NCBI GenBank assembly: GCA_963422705.1
Contig: OY730443.1
Span: 1,798,001-1,862,000, forward strand
Direction: 5' to 3'
DNA: 64,000 nt
Source of the DNA: G963422705 sp963422705
GTDB lineage: Bacteria; Poribacteria; WGA-4E; WGA-3G
The notes under the pieces are model-generated. The model was given only the letters and a program-made list of their open reading frames with translations. It had not been told where the DNA came from and searched no databases. How positions within the stretch are numbered: the first letter of the stretch is position 1; each line of letters starts with the position of its first letter. Positions 62,078 to 64,000 of this stretch are shown here, one piece after another. The position numbers and the translations under genes were made by a program.

Positions 62078-62128
62078 TTTGGTAATTCGTAAGGGGCTTG
62101 TCGGGGGTAATTCTCCCATCCATCTTGG

Positions 62129-62202
<74 letters not shown>

Positions 62203-62245
62203 TTTCTGTTCCGTTTATCTTATCGGGTGCACTTTTTAGCCTTTT

Positions 62246-62317
62246 GCCGGTGTAGCTCAGTGGTAGAGCACACGACTCATAATCGTGCTGTCCGGAGTTC
62301 AACTCTCCGCACCGGCA
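62246..62317 (+). tRNA. tRNA with CAT anticodon (elongator Met, or Ile2)
   Basis: Acceptor GCCGGTG/CACCGGC, anticodon stem CACGA/TCGTG with loop CTCATAA, T-loop AGTTCAACTCT, discriminator A. The C4-G69 and C5-G68 pairs that help TilS find tRNA-Ile2 in E. coli are G4-C69 and G5-C68 here, which favours elongator Met. The position beside tilS keeps Ile2 possible. Confidence 0.85.
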
Positions 62318-62409
62318 TTTAAGTTGGTTTCCGCTGCTAAAGAACGTTTTCGTTAAAGTTTGGCGATGCGTTATCAAATCAATACCGAATCAATTTTGAG
62401 ACGTGTCTC

Positions 62410-63906
62410 ATGACACCCCCCTTTGTGCGAGCGCTGCATCGCTTTATTTTTCAACATGCTATGATAGCAGCAGGCGAAAAGGTGATTGTTGGTGTTTCCG
62501 GTGGTGCCGACTCTCTAGCGCTTCTGTACGGATTACATTCTCTTCAAACCGAGTTAGATTTTTCCCTCCATGTAGCCCATTTAAATCACTGCCTCCGGCC
62601 TGATGCGTGTACCGATGCGGAATTTGTGCGTCAACACGTGGCGCGTTTGGGGCTGCCCTTCACGCTCCGTACTGTTGATGTCGGTGGGATGCTGAAGCGG
62701 TTAAAGCTTTCAGTTGAAACCGCGGGCCGCGCGGCGCGCTACGAATTTTACGAATCTCTGTCTGTGCAAATCGGTGCGCCTAAAATCGCATTAGGGCACC
62801 ATCAGGATGATACTGCGGAAACGGTGCTGATGAACCTGATTCGTGGGGCTGCCACCACCGGATTAAAAGGGATTGCTCCTATCAGAGAGGGGCTGAATCC
62901 CTTATCGAAAAACCGTCAATCGCAGAACAAATCCAGAGGTGCCATTCCGTTAGTTATTCGGCCGCTCGCGGGGTTCACTCGCGAAAATATCGAAACATTT
63001 CTTGATGCGATAGGTATCAAACCGCTACACGATTCAACCAACACGGATACCCGTTTCCTCCGGAACCGCATTCGACATGAGCTAATCCCGCTGCTTGAAG
63101 ACACCTATAATCCGAATATCAAAAGGGGGTTAGTCCATACTGCGACAGTGTTAAGTGCTGAATCCGACTATCTTCACGGGCTAGCGTCTGAGGCGTTCAA
63201 AGCCTGTCAGCTTCAGACGAACAAATCACACGCCCTCACCGCAGGGTATCAAAAGCGGATAGTCTTAGAGAGGGAAAAGTTTTGCCAGTATCATATTGCG
63301 TTACAGCGCCGGATTCTCAGGCACGCGGTTGCTGAATTTCAGGGGCAGCTCACCAATTTCTATTTTCAACACCACCAAGCAATCCTTGATATGGTGAATG
63401 GGGATAAGCCTAATACTGTCCTAACGCTGCCGGCCGGTTTACAATTCCGGCGGGCTTACGAGCAACTGATTTTTGAGACAGAGGCGAGCACTGCACAAAA
63501 AGACTTCATCCACCCGGTTGCAGCTAGCGGTGAAACGTTTATCCCTGCTTTAAACGCAACCCTTATCGCGGAACTGGTGAGAACTTCTCTAGACGATGTG
63601 ATTCAGATTCCGGATGGTACGTTTGAAGCGATATTTGATTGGGACACAATTCAATTGCCACTAATCGTTCGCAACCGAAAGCCTGGTGACAAGTTTCAAC
63701 CGTATGGAATGAACGGAACTAAGAAACTTAAAGATTTTTTTATTGATGCCAAGCTCCCTCTTTATGAACGCGATTGCGTGCCACTCCTTGTCAGTGGGGC
63801 TGAAATTTTGTGGGTTGTCGGCTATACGACGAGTGAACGTAACCGGGTACACGACGGTACTCAAAACTATCTCTGCTTACAATATGCGTTGGAACCGCGA
63901 TGTTGA
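62410..63906 (+). CDS. tilS: tRNA(Ile)-lysidine synthase TilS
   Basis: A 498-residue PP-loop ATPase that joins lysine to C34 of tRNA-Ile(CAT), changing its identity from Met to Ile. The P-loop is VSGGADSLALL; HLNHCLRP, ALGHHQDDTAETVLMNLIRG and RNRIRHELIPLL are the family blocks, and the C-terminal domain ends with NRKPGDKFQPYGMNGTKKLKDFFID (split over about 418-442). The last 7 nt overlap hpt. The tilS-hpt order is classic in bacteria. Confidence 0.94.
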   Translation: MTPPFVRALHRFIFQHAMIAAGEKVIVGVSGGADSLALLYGLHSLQTELDFSLHVAHLNHCLRPDACTDAEFVRQHVARLGLPFTLRTVDVGGMLKRLKLSVETAGRAARYEFYESLSVQIGAPKIALGHHQDDTAETVLMNLIRGAATTGLKGIAPIREGLNPLSKNRQSQNKSRGAIPLVIRPLAGFTRENIETFLDAIGIKPLHDSTNTDTRFLRNRIRHELIPLLEDTYNPNIKRGLVHTATVLSAESDYLHGLASEAFKACQLQTNKSHALTAGYQKRIVLEREKFCQYHIALQRRILRHAVAEFQGQLTNFYFQHHQAILDMVNGDKPNTVLTLPAGLQFRRAYEQLIFETEASTAQKDFIHPVAASGETFIPALNATLIAELVRTSLDDVIQIPDGTFEAIFDWDTIQLPLIVRNRKPGDKFQPYGMNGTKKLKDFFIDAKLPLYERDCVPLLVSGAEILWVVGYTTSERNRVHDGTQNYLCLQYALEPRC

Positions 63907-64000
63907 CGCCCCAATCTATTCTCATTTCTGAATCTGATATTCGCTATCGTGTTGGCGAGATGGGCATCCAAATCGCCAACGATTATAAAAAACAGGAGCT
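63900..64000 (+). CDS. hpt: Hypoxanthine phosphoribosyltransferase, 5' part only
   Basis: The first 33 codons are visible: SILISESDIRYRVGEMGIQ then IANDYKKQEL, matching the N-terminus of bacterial Hpt (ILISEEEIxxRVxELGxQIxxDY). It would salvage hypoxanthine and guanine. Cut off by the window end. Overlaps tilS by 7 nt. Confidence 0.85.
   Translation, partial: MLTPQSILISESDIRYRVGEMGIQIANDYKKQE

Overview
The window is a stretch of bacterial chromosome from a diderm (LolA carrier, Tat-exported enzymes, PgsA lipid synthesis). It is not an actinobacterium, yet it carries a complete Pup-proteasome operon. The three phytanoyl-CoA-dioxygenase-like genes, two intact Gfo/Idh/MocA dehydrogenases, the sulfatase-superfamily gene and the proteasome together suggest an uncultured lineage such as Candidatus Poribacteria or a relative. 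That assignment is an inference of medium-low confidence; no rRNA gene is present to test it.

Layout. 1-3.2 kb: a cut-off SDR gene, a broken TnpB (IS200/IS605-type) element and a PhyH dioxygenase. 3.3-16.2 kb, minus strand: hydroxyacid dehydrogenase, der, an AI-2E-family permease with a large beta-propeller-like insert, an SDF symporter, aspS, an MFS/spermidine-synthase/TPR fusion and trmJ. 16.3-20.4 kb, plus strand: gap-tpiA-secG (without pgk), a small membrane protein and a uronate-isomerase-like amidohydrolase. 20.4-25.7 kb, minus strand: mazG-like, PhyH, a Tat-exported molybdopterin oxidoreductase, a decayed IsrB (HNH-less IscB relative) element with its upstream guide-RNA region, an exported superoxide dismutase and a VOC protein. 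25.9-32.2 kb: a Gfo/Idh/MocA relic, an intact Gfo/Idh/MocA gene, a DUF58 protein and metH. 32.3-36.1 kb, plus strand: a hypothetical gene, lolA, pgsA, thpR and recA. 36.2-43 kb: proteasome ATPase (mpa/arc), dop, pup, prcB, prcA and pafA, followed by ppdK. 45.9-54.3 kb: cupin, Gfo/Idh/MocA, a TnpB scrap, a giant single-chain type ISP restriction-modification enzyme and rtcB. 54.3-61.7 kb: sulfatase-like, PhyH, a MurJ/MATE-like flippase, glycerophosphodiesterase, an NtrC-type regulator and a luciferase-like monooxygenase. 61.9-64 kb: three tRNA genes (Leu-UAA, initiator Met, a second CAT tRNA), tilS and the start of hpt.

The proteasome genes form one coherent pathway. Pup ends in GGQ, so Dop must deamidate it. 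PafA then ligates it to substrates, the Mpa/ARC ring unfolds them, and the PrcA/PrcB chamber (PrcB with a propeptide ending just before a catalytic Thr) degrades them.

The most unusual pattern is a set of short palindromes headed by GTAG, the hallmark of REP elements, in several sequence classes scattered across the window. One 25-bp class is present once in tnpB and twice in isrB. Deleting exactly 25 bp at either isrB site restores the conserved IsrB reading frame. Clear sigma70-type promoters (TTGACA, 17-18 bp, TATAAT-like) are visible ahead of gap, mpa, lolA, sod, the flippase, tnpB and the tRNA cluster.
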